Assembly: GCF_001413955.1 (NCBI RefSeq)
Contig: NZ_LCTZ01000002.1
Coordinates: 2,404,501-2,468,500 of the forward strand
Reading direction: 5' to 3'
DNA: 64,000 bases
From: Flagellimonas eckloniae
GTDB taxonomy: Bacteria > Bacteroidota > Bacteroidia > Flavobacteriales > Flavobacteriaceae
Positions 35,533-45,600 of this stretch are shown here, one piece after another (within the stretch, counting starts at the first letter, position 1; every line of letters begins with the position of its first letter). The translations under genes and the position numbers were made by a program. The notes beneath the pieces are model-generated. The model did not search any database. It had not been told where the DNA came from and worked only from the letters and a program-made list of their open reading frames with translations.

Positions 35533-36262
35533 GAACCTCAAATACATATCTCCTGAACAGCAAGAAGAATTTGAACATTTTCTTTTGGGCAGTATGACCT
35601 ACAACCAAGAGGCTGATTTCAAAGAACAACTAAATGAAAATGCAGAACTGAGAGTACAATTTGACGAATTCAAAAGCTTATTTCATGCAGTAGAAGAAGA
35701 AGGGATGCGCACTGCGCTTAATGTCTTTCATCAAAAATTTGAATCGAACCATGGTACCAAATCTTCTAACGAAAAACGCAAAAAAATTTTAATTGCGGCC
35801 TCTATAACTGCTTTTGTTGCTTTGGGAGTTTCACTCTTTTTGAATCAACCTACGCAGGGTGAAAAACTATTTAAGGAATATTTTAGCCCAGATCCAGGAT
35901 TACCTACTGTAATGAGTTCTAACGACAATTATGATTTTTACGAAGCCATGGTTGACTACAAGCAAGGACATTACGATGTAGCTATTCAAAAGTGGGAGAA
36001 ATTGTTAGTACAAAAACCAGAAAATGATACGCTGAATTATTTTTTGGGTGCCGCCCATTTTGCGAACGACAATACCAAAGAGGGGTTGGTCTTTTTAAAA
36101 ACTACACTAAAGTCTTCACCGCAGTCAGTATTCAATAAAGAGGCACTATACTTTATAGCTTTAGGGCAATTAAAAAATGGAGATGAGAAAAAAGCCATCG
36201 AAAACCTAAAAAAGATTTCAGATGAAAAAAGTGAAGCACTGCTCAAAAATATTCGAGAATGA
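35525..36262 (+). CDS. Membrane protein with cytoplasmic N-domain and external TPRs; probable anti-sigma
   Basis: 245 residues. The N-terminal ~87 residues are soluble and helical, one membrane segment follows ('ILIAASITAFVALGVSLFL', about 87-105), and the rest has TPR-like helix pairs ('AMVDYKQGHYDVAIQKWEKL', 'NTKEGLVFLK'). This is the topology of an anti-sigma factor: inside part to hold the sigma, outside part to sense. It lacks a zinc-type anti-sigma signature. It overlaps the sigma gene by 8 bases and the CHAT gene by 4 bases, so all three proteins are translationally coupled. Confidence 0.8.
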   Translation: MDKNLKYISPEQQEEFEHFLLGSMTYNQEADFKEQLNENAELRVQFDEFKSLFHAVEEEGMRTALNVFHQKFESNHGTKSSNEKRKKILIAASITAFVALGVSLFLNQPTQGEKLFKEYFSPDPGLPTVMSSNDNYDFYEAMVDYKQGHYDVAIQKWEKLLVQKPENDTLNYFLGAAHFANDNTKEGLVFLKTTLKSSPQSVFNKEALYFIALGQLKNGDEKKAIENLKKISDEKSEALLKNIRE

Positions 36263-39200
36263 AATTTCGAGGTTTTTTTCTTGAATCAAAATCACTGATT
36301 TCAATAGTCTGTATTTTCTTTTCATTTTATATAAATGCCCAGACTAACAATACTTTAAAAGAAATAGATAGCCTCATTGCTTTAAATGAGTTCGTAGAAG
36401 CACAAAAAATAATTCAAGAAGAGCTTCGGAATATTGATAGTACGATTTTGGGGCATTTGGTATATCCTACAGGCAAAATCGAGTTTTTTCAAAATCCTGA
36501 AACAAAATTTGAGAAAGCCTTAAAATTATTTTCTCAAATTGATTCTTTCAAATCAAGTGATTCTGTTCTATATCAGGCGAATTTGGGCATGGGCTTGCTT
36601 TACATAGACCAAGGTACAGTTTCAAATGCCCAGAATTATTTAGAAACCGCAAATGCTTTAGCTAAAAAATTGAGCGATGTTACCCGAATGGTTGAATCTG
36701 AGTACCATCTAAGTGAGCTAGGTTTAAAATTGGGTGATTTTGGAGAATTGGTAACACGTACTGATAATGCTATCAAATTAATTCGTAATAACAAAAATAT
36801 CGATTTTAAGTTGGCACCTAGGATCTATAATTACAAAGGTGCTCTTATGCACTTTAGTGCTCTACCAGACAGTGCAAATTATTTTTTCGAAATGGCCATT
36901 AAAGCTGTGGACAAAACCAATCCTGATCCCGAGCAGACTGATTATCTCCCTGGAACCATATATGGAAATTGGTTTATGGTAAAACAATCTTCTGGAATGT
37001 TTGATGATGCCATGCAGTTTACTTTAAACTCAATCAATCATTATAATTCATTTTTGAAGAAAACCAATAATCATCCCCTCACAGAAAAAGTTCATGGTAA
37101 CTTGACTATTTCTTATAGAAATTTAGGAAGTCTATATTATGATTTGGGACAAAAAGAGAAGGCAAAGCAAATTGCAATCCTGGGATACAAACATGCAAAA
37201 AAGCACTTTTTAAAGAATACCATACAATATTTTGGAACGGCTTTGATGGTTGGTGAATCTTTACTGTACAATACTGATTTAGATGAAGCGGAAAAGTTTT
37301 TAGAAGAGGCAAGGGCTTCTTTAAATTCAATTCCAGGCAACAATTATTCATACAGAGCTAACCTCCATGGAGCTTTAGGAGATTTAGCCTACCGAAAAGG
37401 CACGTATTCTGAGGCCGTAACAAACTTTAAACGTACCATTGACGCCTATAGAAAAAGTAATGAACAAGGTTTTTCTCAAAATGAGGTTTACGCTACTATC
37501 AATCTTGCAAGATCGTATGCAAATCTCGAAAATTACGATAAGGCTGAAAGTATCATCAACACTACGTTATCAAAAGTGATTGCAGTCTATGGTGATGACA
37601 GTTATTTGGCGAATGAGGTGAAAATAGCCAAAGTGAAAATAGTATTTGATAAAAAAGATTACAAAGGCACTATCAAGCTGAGCAATCAAATCTTGAACTC
37701 ATACGAATCTGTAACTTTTAACAATGCAATCTCCAAAGAGTTTTTTAGTCCAAACCAACTTAAGCTATTGCTCTATCTTATAAAAGCTAAATATGAAACA
37801 GATTCGGTTCAATCCGCCAAAAGTTTGAACAGCACAATTGCTATCATGAATAAAGCCCTACAAAGCATTGAAAAAAGAAAATCCTTGGTCACTAGCGATG
37901 AAGATGCAAACGTGCTTTTAGAAAATAGCCAAGAATTATTCGATTTTGGAAAAGAATTATATTACCGTCTTTATGACAAAACAAAGAGTGAAAAATATCT
38001 TAACAAGCTCATTGAGTTGCACGAGTCAGCAATTTATCACCGAATTCGCACAAGACTAAACCTGTCCAAGAATCAGCTAGCACCTGAAAATATTCGACAA
38101 GAAGAAAACGAAAATAGAGAGGCCTTAAACTCATTTTTTGATATAGATGAAGAAACCCAATTCGATGTTGATGAATGGGAAAATACGTTGGCTGCTTGGC
38201 AAAAATATCTCTCCAAGATAAAAGAGAAATATCCCAGATACTATGAAATGAGATACCAATCTGTTGTGACTCCCTTGAGTGACTTACAGCATAACATTGC
38301 CCATAATACAACATTAGTTCGGTATTTGTTTTTAGAGAACAATCTTATAGCATTTATAATTACAAATGACACCATGAAAATTGTTCCAATTTCTATGGGC
38401 TTCTCCTTTGATTGCATCAATATCGTGTCCAACTATCAAAAAAATATTGACGATGTTTCCGAATGCCTCCATAAATTGTACTTGCGGCTTTGGAAACCAA
38501 TTGAAAATAATATCAATACAAAAAACATTATCATTTTTCCAGATCGGGAATTGTTCAATTTAAGTTTTGAGCTTTTGACACCTAAAAAAATTAATTCTTT
38601 TGGAGAATTGGCCAACAATAGTCTTTTAAACAAACATAACATTGCATACAATTATAGCCTTTTGTTACTTGAAAAGAATCATCGCACACTTGAATTTGAA
38701 GATAATTTTGTTGCCTATTCCCCTACTTTTAATGAAAGTATGAAGGAAGAATATCAGCTAGCCATTAACGATTCAATCCATCTAGACAAAACCTACCTAA
38801 CCTTATTACCACAACCATTTAGTACCGATATTGCAAAAAGATTATCAAAACGGTTTGGTGGAGAGTCTTTTTTAAATGAAAATGCCTCAAAAACTGTATT
38901 TAGTAGTACTGCAAATGAACATAAAATCATTCACATTGGCACGCATGCAGAATCAAACAATACAAGTCCTGAACTCTCACGGTTGGTATTCGCAAAAAAT
39001 GTTTCTGATTCAACCAATATTAATGATAATTACCTGTACGCCTATGAGATATATAATCAAAACCTGAACTCAAACTTGGCTATTCTAACCGCTTGCGATA
39101 CAGGAAAACCCGCCTATCAACCAGGAGAGGGTATGATTTCTCTAGCACACGCCTTTAATTATGCAGGTAGTGAAAGTATCTTGACCAGTTTGTGGCAGAT

Positions 39201-39480
39201 TGATGAGCAATCAAGCACTCAAATTCTAGGTTTCTTTTATAGCTATCTCGAAAACGGACAACCCAAAGATGAGGCACTGCGACTTGCCAAATTAGACTAC
39301 TTGAAAACCGCTGAAGGCAGAACACTTCATCCACAATATTGGGCGGGTCTTGTTTTAATGGGAAATACATCTCCTATTGAAATATCTCAACCCTTTCCAT
39401 GGTTATGGGTTATTGGAGGGATCATTCTTCTCTTTCTTTTGGTAATGTTTTTAAAGAGAAAAGCCTTCAATAAAAATTAA
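36259..39480 (+). CDS. Envelope-facing TPR-CHAT peptidase
   Basis: 1073 residues. An N-terminal signal sequence ('LISIVCIFFSFYINAQ') exports it. About 50-560 is TPR-rich (helical repeats such as 'GMLFDDAM', 'ALGDLAYRKGTYSEAVTNF'). A CHAT caspase-like domain (about 690-1035) has the expected dyad: His896 in 'HIGTHAESN' and Cys946 in 'LTACDTG', followed by 'GEGMISLAHAFNYAGSESIL' and 'SLWQID'. The C-terminus has a membrane segment ('WLWVIGGIILLFLLVMF') and a basic tail, so the catalytic part faces the periplasm. CHAT enzymes are Cys peptidases, often in defence or signalling. It is encoded with its own sigma factor and TPR membrane protein. Confidence 0.88.
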   Translation: MKFRGFFLESKSLISIVCIFFSFYINAQTNNTLKEIDSLIALNEFVEAQKIIQEELRNIDSTILGHLVYPTGKIEFFQNPETKFEKALKLFSQIDSFKSSDSVLYQANLGMGLLYIDQGTVSNAQNYLETANALAKKLSDVTRMVESEYHLSELGLKLGDFGELVTRTDNAIKLIRNNKNIDFKLAPRIYNYKGALMHFSALPDSANYFFEMAIKAVDKTNPDPEQTDYLPGTIYGNWFMVKQSSGMFDDAMQFTLNSINHYNSFLKKTNNHPLTEKVHGNLTISYRNLGSLYYDLGQKEKAKQIAILGYKHAKKHFLKNTIQYFGTALMVGESLLYNTDLDEAEKFLEEARASLNSIPGNNYSYRANLHGALGDLAYRKGTYSEAVTNFKRTIDAYRKSNEQGFSQNEVYATINLARSYANLENYDKAESIINTTLSKVIAVYGDDSYLANEVKIAKVKIVFDKKDYKGTIKLSNQILNSYESVTFNNAISKEFFSPNQLKLLLYLIKAKYETDSVQSAKSLNSTIAIMNKALQSIEKRKSLVTSDEDANVLLENSQELFDFGKELYYRLYDKTKSEKYLNKLIELHESAIYHRIRTRLNLSKNQLAPENIRQEENENREALNSFFDIDEETQFDVDEWENTLAAWQKYLSKIKEKYPRYYEMRYQSVVTPLSDLQHNIAHNTTLVRYLFLENNLIAFIITNDTMKIVPISMGFSFDCINIVSNYQKNIDDVSECLHKLYLRLWKPIENNINTKNIIIFPDRELFNLSFELLTPKKINSFGELANNSLLNKHNIAYNYSLLLLEKNHRTLEFEDNFVAYSPTFNESMKEEYQLAINDSIHLDKTYLTLLPQPFSTDIAKRLSKRFGGESFLNENASKTVFSSTANEHKIIHIGTHAESNNTSPELSRLVFAKNVSDSTNINDNYLYAYEIYNQNLNSNLAILTACDTGKPAYQPGEGMISLAHAFNYAGSESILTSLWQIDEQSSTQILGFFYSYLENGQPKDEALRLAKLDYLKTAEGRTLHPQYWAGLVLMGNTSPIEISQPFPWLWVIGGIILLFLLVMFLKRKAFNKN

Positions 39481-39831
39481 AGACCTTTATAGAGTGATTT
39501 AACGTAAATCAATTTTACATACCATCCTTCAAATTTATCAGTAAAGTTTAAAAATGTTAAGATTTTGTTAAAATGCGAGCCTAAAAAGCACCTTTGGAAA
39601 TGCCTTTATTGGTTAGCGATTTATACGAACCACAAAGTCAAATGGCTCATTCATTAAAGGAAACTACCCATTCGTGAGCTTAGGGTTTTTTGAGAATCAA
39701 TTCCTAACTATTATTGTAGTATGCAATGCATTAAGGTGTCAGGTTCAATTCAATCATCTTATTGTAAACACATAGCAATTCACTTTTTTGAACTTTTGGT
39801 CCTATTAAAGTGTTTAGTTTAGTTGAGGATT

Positions 39832-39874
39832 CCATTACGCCAAGGAGTCTTTAAAAGACTCCTGGTGGTAATGG
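39832..39874. repeat. 43-bp imperfect palindrome in a 700-bp gene-free stretch
   Basis: The centre is a perfect 21-bp palindrome with 10-bp arms (aggagtcttt/aaagactcct, 39843-39863), and the outer arms ccattac/gtaatgg (39832-39838 and 39868-39874) also pair. It lies 350 bases past the CHAT gene and is not followed by a T-run. The 703-base stretch 39481-40183 has no gene; this palindrome and the terminator at 39922 are its only clear structures. Confidence 0.6.
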
Positions 39875-39921
39875 ATTAAAACCTATTCTCCAATACAGTT
39901 TATTGATTTAATCATCCATTA

Positions 39922-39953
39922 AAAAAGAGTCACTATTATAAAGTGGCTCTTTT
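39922..39953. terminator. Intrinsic terminator
   Basis: aaaagagtcac pairs with gtggctctttt (one G-T wobble) around a 7-9 base loop, with A- and T-runs on both sides, so it could work in both directions. It lies about 440 bases past the CHAT gene stop, which would leave a long 3' tail or an independent small transcript ahead of it. Confidence 0.6.
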
Positions 39954-40183
39954 ATATTTCCAAAAATCATCAATTATCTAATTATTAACTGATTACATTC
40001 AATGACTTTCAACAAGCGGCTTTAAACCGATTATAAACTGAACTTCTAAATCTATCAATTGAAATAGTGTTTCCATTCATTCCTCCAATTTAAAACCACA
40101 TATTTATCATCCCTTTGTTCTGCTATTAAATTATTTATTAACAAATACTTACCAAAAAATAGTAAGACCTCAAAAACCCAGAA

Positions 40184-42322
40184 ATGTATTTAATAAAAAG
40201 ATTAATGCTGTTTGTAATATTTATCAGTATCACAAACATTAGTAATGCCCAATCCTATGTTGGTTTTTTAACTGATAATTATAGTGGAATACATGGTGTT
40301 ATTTCCAACCCTTCAAATATTGTTGACTCCAGGTTAAAAATAGATATAAACCTAATTGGGGCAAGCGCCTTCTTTGGAAACGATTATATAGGTTTTAACC
40401 TCAATAACGCTTTTAGTGATTTCAACAAAACTTTTGATGAAGCGGCAACATTTCCTTCAGCCAACAATTCTCTGGCCTGGAATATAGATGTATTAGGACC
40501 TGCCGTAATGTTCAATCTAGATGAGAACAACTCGCTTGCCTTCTTTACCAGAGGTAGGGCTTTTTTCAATGCCAATGATATTGATGGAAATATATTAGAG
40601 AAAGAGGGAGGCTTTGATGAAAATGAAGATTTCTTGATTAATGAAGGAGTTATCTCAGGTTCCTTCAACCTATGGGCCGAAATAGGGGTAACATATGCCC
40701 GCGTACTATTGAACAGGGAACAGCATTTTTTAAAAGGTGGTATTTCTGTAAAATACCTCCAAAGTGCAGGACACGCATACATATTTTCCGATGGTTTATC
40801 AGTAAACTATGACGCGGACAGTAGATTAGCGGAAACTTCGGGCGAATTGATTTTTGCAAACTCTTCCACCTCCGATGAGGGAGGTAATTTTGACATAAAC
40901 AATGGAAATGGATTTGCTGTAGACATTGGATTCACATACGAATGGAGACCAGACCACGCAAATTATGCTAAACTGGACGCCAATGGAAATTCCATAATTA
41001 ATAAAGGCAAGAACAAGTATAAATTAAAATTTGGTGTTTCAGTTACCGACATTGGACAAATAAAAAACTCCAATGGAAGGGAAAGCACTTATGACCTTAA
41101 CACAACCCAAGATATTGACAATTTTGATGGCACAGACTTAGAGGAAGCCCTAGAACAAAATTTTGACCTTATATCCACTACTCCATCCTTAAACTCAATT
41201 ATGCCTGCCGCTCTTCATACCAATATGGATTGGAATATCAATTCGAAATTTTATCTGAACACCAATTTAGATATGCCGTTGACAGCAAGAAATAAGATAA
41301 ATGCCAATAGAAGCATGAGTCAGGTTTCGTTGACTCCCAGATACGAAAGCACCTTGTTCAGCCTATACTCCCCTATAAGCGTAGTGCAATATGTAGGTTT
41401 GCAATGGGGAGCTGGGTTAAGGTTCGGACCTATTTATATGGGGTCAGGGTCAATTATGTCAGCTATAGTTGGCAAAAACACAAAATCCATTGACCTATAT
41501 GCAGGTCTCAAAATACCATTTTATCAGAATAAATTAAAAGATAAGGATGGAGACAGCATCCAAGACAAATTGGATAATTGTCCAGAAAAGCCCGGTCCAG
41601 CTGAAAACCAAGGATGCCCTTGGAAAGATTCCGATGGCGATGGAATTCTGGATAAAGATGACGATTGCCCCCAGAAGGCAGGCCCGCAAGAAAACAATGG
41701 ATGTTCATGGAAAGATTCTGATGGTGATGGTATAATAGATAAAGATGACCATTGTCCAAACACAGCTGGAGCAAAAGAACATAATGGATGTCCAGACAGC
41801 GACTCAGATGGAATTGTGGATAAAGAGGACCGCTGTCCCAATACCCCAGGACCTATTGAAAATAAAGGATGTCCAGACAGAGATGGAGATACACTGGTAG
41901 ATATAGACGATTCTTGCCCAACACTTGCCGGACCCATAAGTAATAGAGGATGCCCAGAGGTTACAGTGGAAGTACAAAAACAATTGAATGCTTATGCCAA
42001 GACCATCTTGTTTGATACCGGGAAGTCTACTATTAAGGTAGAATCACTTTCAGTAATGGTTGATATCATCCAGATTTTGAGGAAATATCCAAATGCAAAT
42101 TTCACTGTGGAAGGTCATACCGACAGCGTGGGAAGTTCCATCAGCAACCAAAGATTATCTGAAGCCCGTGCAAACGCTGTTAGAGATTTCCTTATAAATG
42201 AAGGCATTAAACCAAATAGGCTTTCCGCCCAAGGTTTGGGTGAAGATAAACCAATAGCTTCAAACGCTACAAGAGCTGGAAGAAAACAAAACAGAAGAGT
42301 AGAAATAAACCTAATTAAATAA
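40184..42322 (+). CDS. OmpA-family outer-membrane protein with DUF5723 and thrombospondin type 3 repeats
   Basis: 712 residues. The signal '[18 protein letters not shown]' is followed by a barrel-like DUF5723 domain (about 30-445), then several calcium-binding thrombospondin type 3 repeats (about 450-590, '[15 protein letters not shown]'-like), then an OmpA peptidoglycan-binding domain (about 600-712: '[14 protein letters not shown]', '[13 protein letters not shown]'). It ties the outer membrane to the cell wall and may carry a calcium-stabilised external part. It lies upstream of the giant adhesin gene, same strand, and may be a partner of it. Confidence 0.9.
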   Translation: MYLIKRLMLFVIFISITNISNAQSYVGFLTDNYSGIHGVISNPSNIVDSRLKIDINLIGASAFFGNDYIGFNLNNAFSDFNKTFDEAATFPSANNSLAWNIDVLGPAVMFNLDENNSLAFFTRGRAFFNANDIDGNILEKEGGFDENEDFLINEGVISGSFNLWAEIGVTYARVLLNREQHFLKGGISVKYLQSAGHAYIFSDGLSVNYDADSRLAETSGELIFANSSTSDEGGNFDINNGNGFAVDIGFTYEWRPDHANYAKLDANGNSIINKGKNKYKLKFGVSVTDIGQIKNSNGRESTYDLNTTQDIDNFDGTDLEEALEQNFDLISTTPSLNSIMPAALHTNMDWNINSKFYLNTNLDMPLTARNKINANRSMSQVSLTPRYESTLFSLYSPISVVQYVGLQWGAGLRFGPIYMGSGSIMSAIVGKNTKSIDLYAGLKIPFYQNKLKDKDGDSIQDKLDNCPEKPGPAENQGCPWKDSDGDGILDKDDDCPQKAGPQENNGCSWKDSDGDGIIDKDDHCPNTAGAKEHNGCPDSDSDGIVDKEDRCPNTPGPIENKGCPDRDGDTLVDIDDSCPTLAGPISNRGCPEVTVEVQKQLNAYAKTILFDTGKSTIKVESLSVMVDIIQILRKYPNANFTVEGHTDSVGSSISNQRLSEARANAVRDFLINEGIKPNRLSAQGLGEDKPIASNATRAGRKQNRRVEINLIK

Positions 42323-42410
42323 CAGTCTTGTACTTAGAGTTATGATTGATTAAGCATATAATAGGTTTTGGTAAAACTCTCAATTAATTATTTTTAGTAC
42401 AGGAATAGCT

Positions 42411-42441
42411 ATGCCCCCGGGAAATTTCCTCCCGGCGGCAT
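42411..42441 (+). terminator. GC-rich hairpin, probable terminator of the OmpA-type gene
   Basis: atgcccccggga (42411-42422) pairs with tcccggcggcat (42430-42441), 12 bp with one mismatch, around a 7-base loop. It is about 90 bases past the stop. The T-run after it is short (tttag). The rest of 42323-42696 shows no gene. Confidence 0.5.
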
Positions 42442-42696
42442 TTAGTTCCAATATCTGTTATATCACATGGCCAGACAATTCTCAAATTGTTGTGAATTTA
42501 GGTTTTGGAAATCTATTCATTTTAGCCTTTCGTCAATTGTAAACACGTATAGGTTAATTATATACCTCTTCATTACCATTAAGTAATTTACTTTATAACT
42601 ATCAAGAATGTCCTGTTTTTTTCTTCTGTGGAAAAGCATGAGTAATCCTACTTGCTTATGATTAAATTTTTACATTCATTCTCGTCCATATTTCCT

Positions 42697-45600
42697 ATGA
42701 ATGTTTTTACGGATAGCAATTTCCATTCCTTATACATTCAAAGAAACAAATCAACACTATTTTTACTGTTCCTTATCTCAGTATTCAATCTGTCAGGCCA
42801 AGAAATCGATAATTGGTACTCTGCCGACAGAGCAATTAACGTTGCTTCTCCTGTTGGTCAGTTACATTTATTTACTCCTTATGCCCCAGCCGATGGCACA
42901 CCGGTCAACGTATGGTATGAGTTGGTGGATTACAATTTTGATTTTACACAAAATGCAAGACAGCACCCACCAAACCCTGCTTTTTATCCTAATGATTGGA
43001 GATTGATAACCGATCCCATGGATCCAGATTTTAACCTGAACCCTGGCTTTGAGTACCCTGCTATGCTTGGGAATTTAAACCCAATTGGAGCGATTCCTGG
43101 ACTACCTACACTACGCAGGAATGCCATGAACTTTAACCCCGCAGTGGAATTTGATAGCTCAGGAGCGGGCGACGCCCTCTATTTCCGTTCACATGCAAGA
43201 GATGAAGTTATCATCTTTATTGTCTTTTCAGCCACCGGGGCCGGTAATTCAGCAAATACACAAAGTTTGTTGTTTGGGGGGGACATAGATACATATCGAT
43301 TTACACTAACCAACCTTTCGTTGGGGGTGTCCAATGGCAACCGCTTTTCTGTGGGCAGGACTTGGAATGATGCCCCTAATACATTCTTCCAACAAGGAGG
43401 CATTGATTTAATGGGGCGTCCTACCATAGGCACCTTTGTAAGAGATACCGCTGTAGATAGAGAAACGCTGGATACTTGGGTAAATGGTGTCCACGATATT
43501 GTAGGTGTAGTTAGAAATGACCCAACAGCAGACGAATCCTTATTCTGGTATAATCGGATGGGAAAACACTTTAACGATACCGATCCGGGAGGTGTTGCGG
43601 ATCCAAGCAATCTCTCAGGACAGATTGCAGAAGTATTGTTGATGGATGGTCTAGCAGATGCCAATCACATTCAAAGAATGGAAAGTTATTTGGCCATTAA
43701 ATATGGAATCACACTTAATGCTAGTGGAACCTTGGGCAGCATAAGCGGCAATGATTCGTACAATTATCTTGCAGCCGATGGCACAATCATATGGCCTTTC
43801 GATGCCTTATACCAATTTGATATTGCGGGTATTGGCAAGGATAGGTTTAATGATAGCGGGGCTAATAGATTAAGATATAACCTACACCAACGTATTTCAA
43901 AAAGTGTTAACACAGAAGCAAGGGTTACCATATCCACAAATGCAGATTTCGGCACGGATAATTTGAATGACGGTAGAACTCCTATTGATACAGGAAATTC
44001 TCCTTTCTCAACATTGAACAATTATCTGGTTTGGGGAAACGATCATGGGGATACAGCTTTTCCTACAAATGTAGATGCTCCGGCAGGTGTTGATGGAAGA
44101 ATTGAAAGAGAGTGGAGAATCATTGAAAGTCGTTCTATAGGCGCAAACCCTATTGCTAATGTAAGCGTCCGGGTAGATCTTACACATTCAGATTTACTGA
44201 ACTATGAGGCTTGTGAGCTTTTTTTGATAATAGACGAAGATGGTAATGGGGATTTTACAGATGGTTCAATAACATTTATAGAAGCATCTAGCAAAGCAGA
44301 TCCACATGTATTTTTTGACAATGTGAACTTTAATGGTACAGACATGTTTACATTTGCTTTTCTCGAAGATACTGAACCTCCCACTGGAAGTGTCTCATCA
44401 CCTCTAAATGTATGTGATGTTCCCCCCGTTCCAGACCCAAATTTGGTTACTGCAGATGATAATTGCGCTGTTCAATCAATAGCATTCTTCAGTGATGTGT
44501 ATGGTTTGGGAGTTAATCCCACAATCTTAACGCGTACCTACAGAATAACTGATACCTCAAGCAATACCGCAGATATTCAACAGACAATAAACATTTATAC
44601 CACCCCCGTGCTGCCAGTGGTCAACGATATCACCGTATGTGACTCCTACGCCCTGCCCGACCCGGGAAGCGCACAGTACTACGACGCAACGGGAGGCCCC
44701 GGTGGAGCAGGTTCCCTAATCCCCTACCCAAGCAACATCACCAGCACGCAGACCGTGTTCATATACCAACAGACAGGCACAACGCCCAACTGCTTTGACG
44801 AGAAAAGCTTCACTGTGACCGTCAACACAACACCGGTAGCGCCCAATGCCAACGACCAGGACTTCTGCTCCGCCGACAGCCCGAGGGGGGCCGACCTGGT
44901 GCCCGCCATATCCGCCAACATCACCTGGTACGAGGACAACGCACTGACCACACCGGTGCTCTCGACCGACCCCCTGAGCACACGCAACTATTTCGTCACA
45001 CAGACAACGGACGGGTGTGAGAGCACCGCAACCACAGTGGCCGTGACCGTCAACACAACACCGGTAGCGCCCAATGCCAACGACCAGGACTTCTGCTCCG
45101 CCGACAGCCCGAGGGGGGCCGACCTGGTGCCCGCCATATCCGCCAACATCACCTGGTACGAGGACAACGCACTGACCACACCGGTGCTCTCGACCGACCC
45201 CCTGAGCACACGCAACTATTTCGTCACACAGACAACGGACGGGTGTGAGAGCACCGCAACCACAGTGGCCGTGACCGTCAACACAACACCGGTAGCGCCC
45301 AATGCCAACGACCAGGACTTCTGCTCCGCCGACAGCCCGAGGGGGGCCGACCTGGTGCCCGCCATATCCGCCAACATCACCTGGTACGAGGACAACGCAC
45401 TGACCACACCGGTGCTCTCGACCGACCCCCTGAGCACACGCAACTATTTCGTCACACAGACAACGGACGGGTGTGAGAGCACCGCAACCACAGTGGCCGT
45501 GACCGTCAACACAACACCGGTAGCGCCCAATGCCAACGACCAGGACTTCTGCTCCGCCGACAGCCCGAGGGGGGCCGACCTGGTGCCCGCCATATCCGCC

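Noticed and set aside
42652..42696. Longer N-terminus of the giant adhesin (TTG 42652 or ATG 42658)
   Set aside because: It would put 35 mostly polar and aromatic residues ahead of the signal peptide; possible but less likely than ATG 42697.
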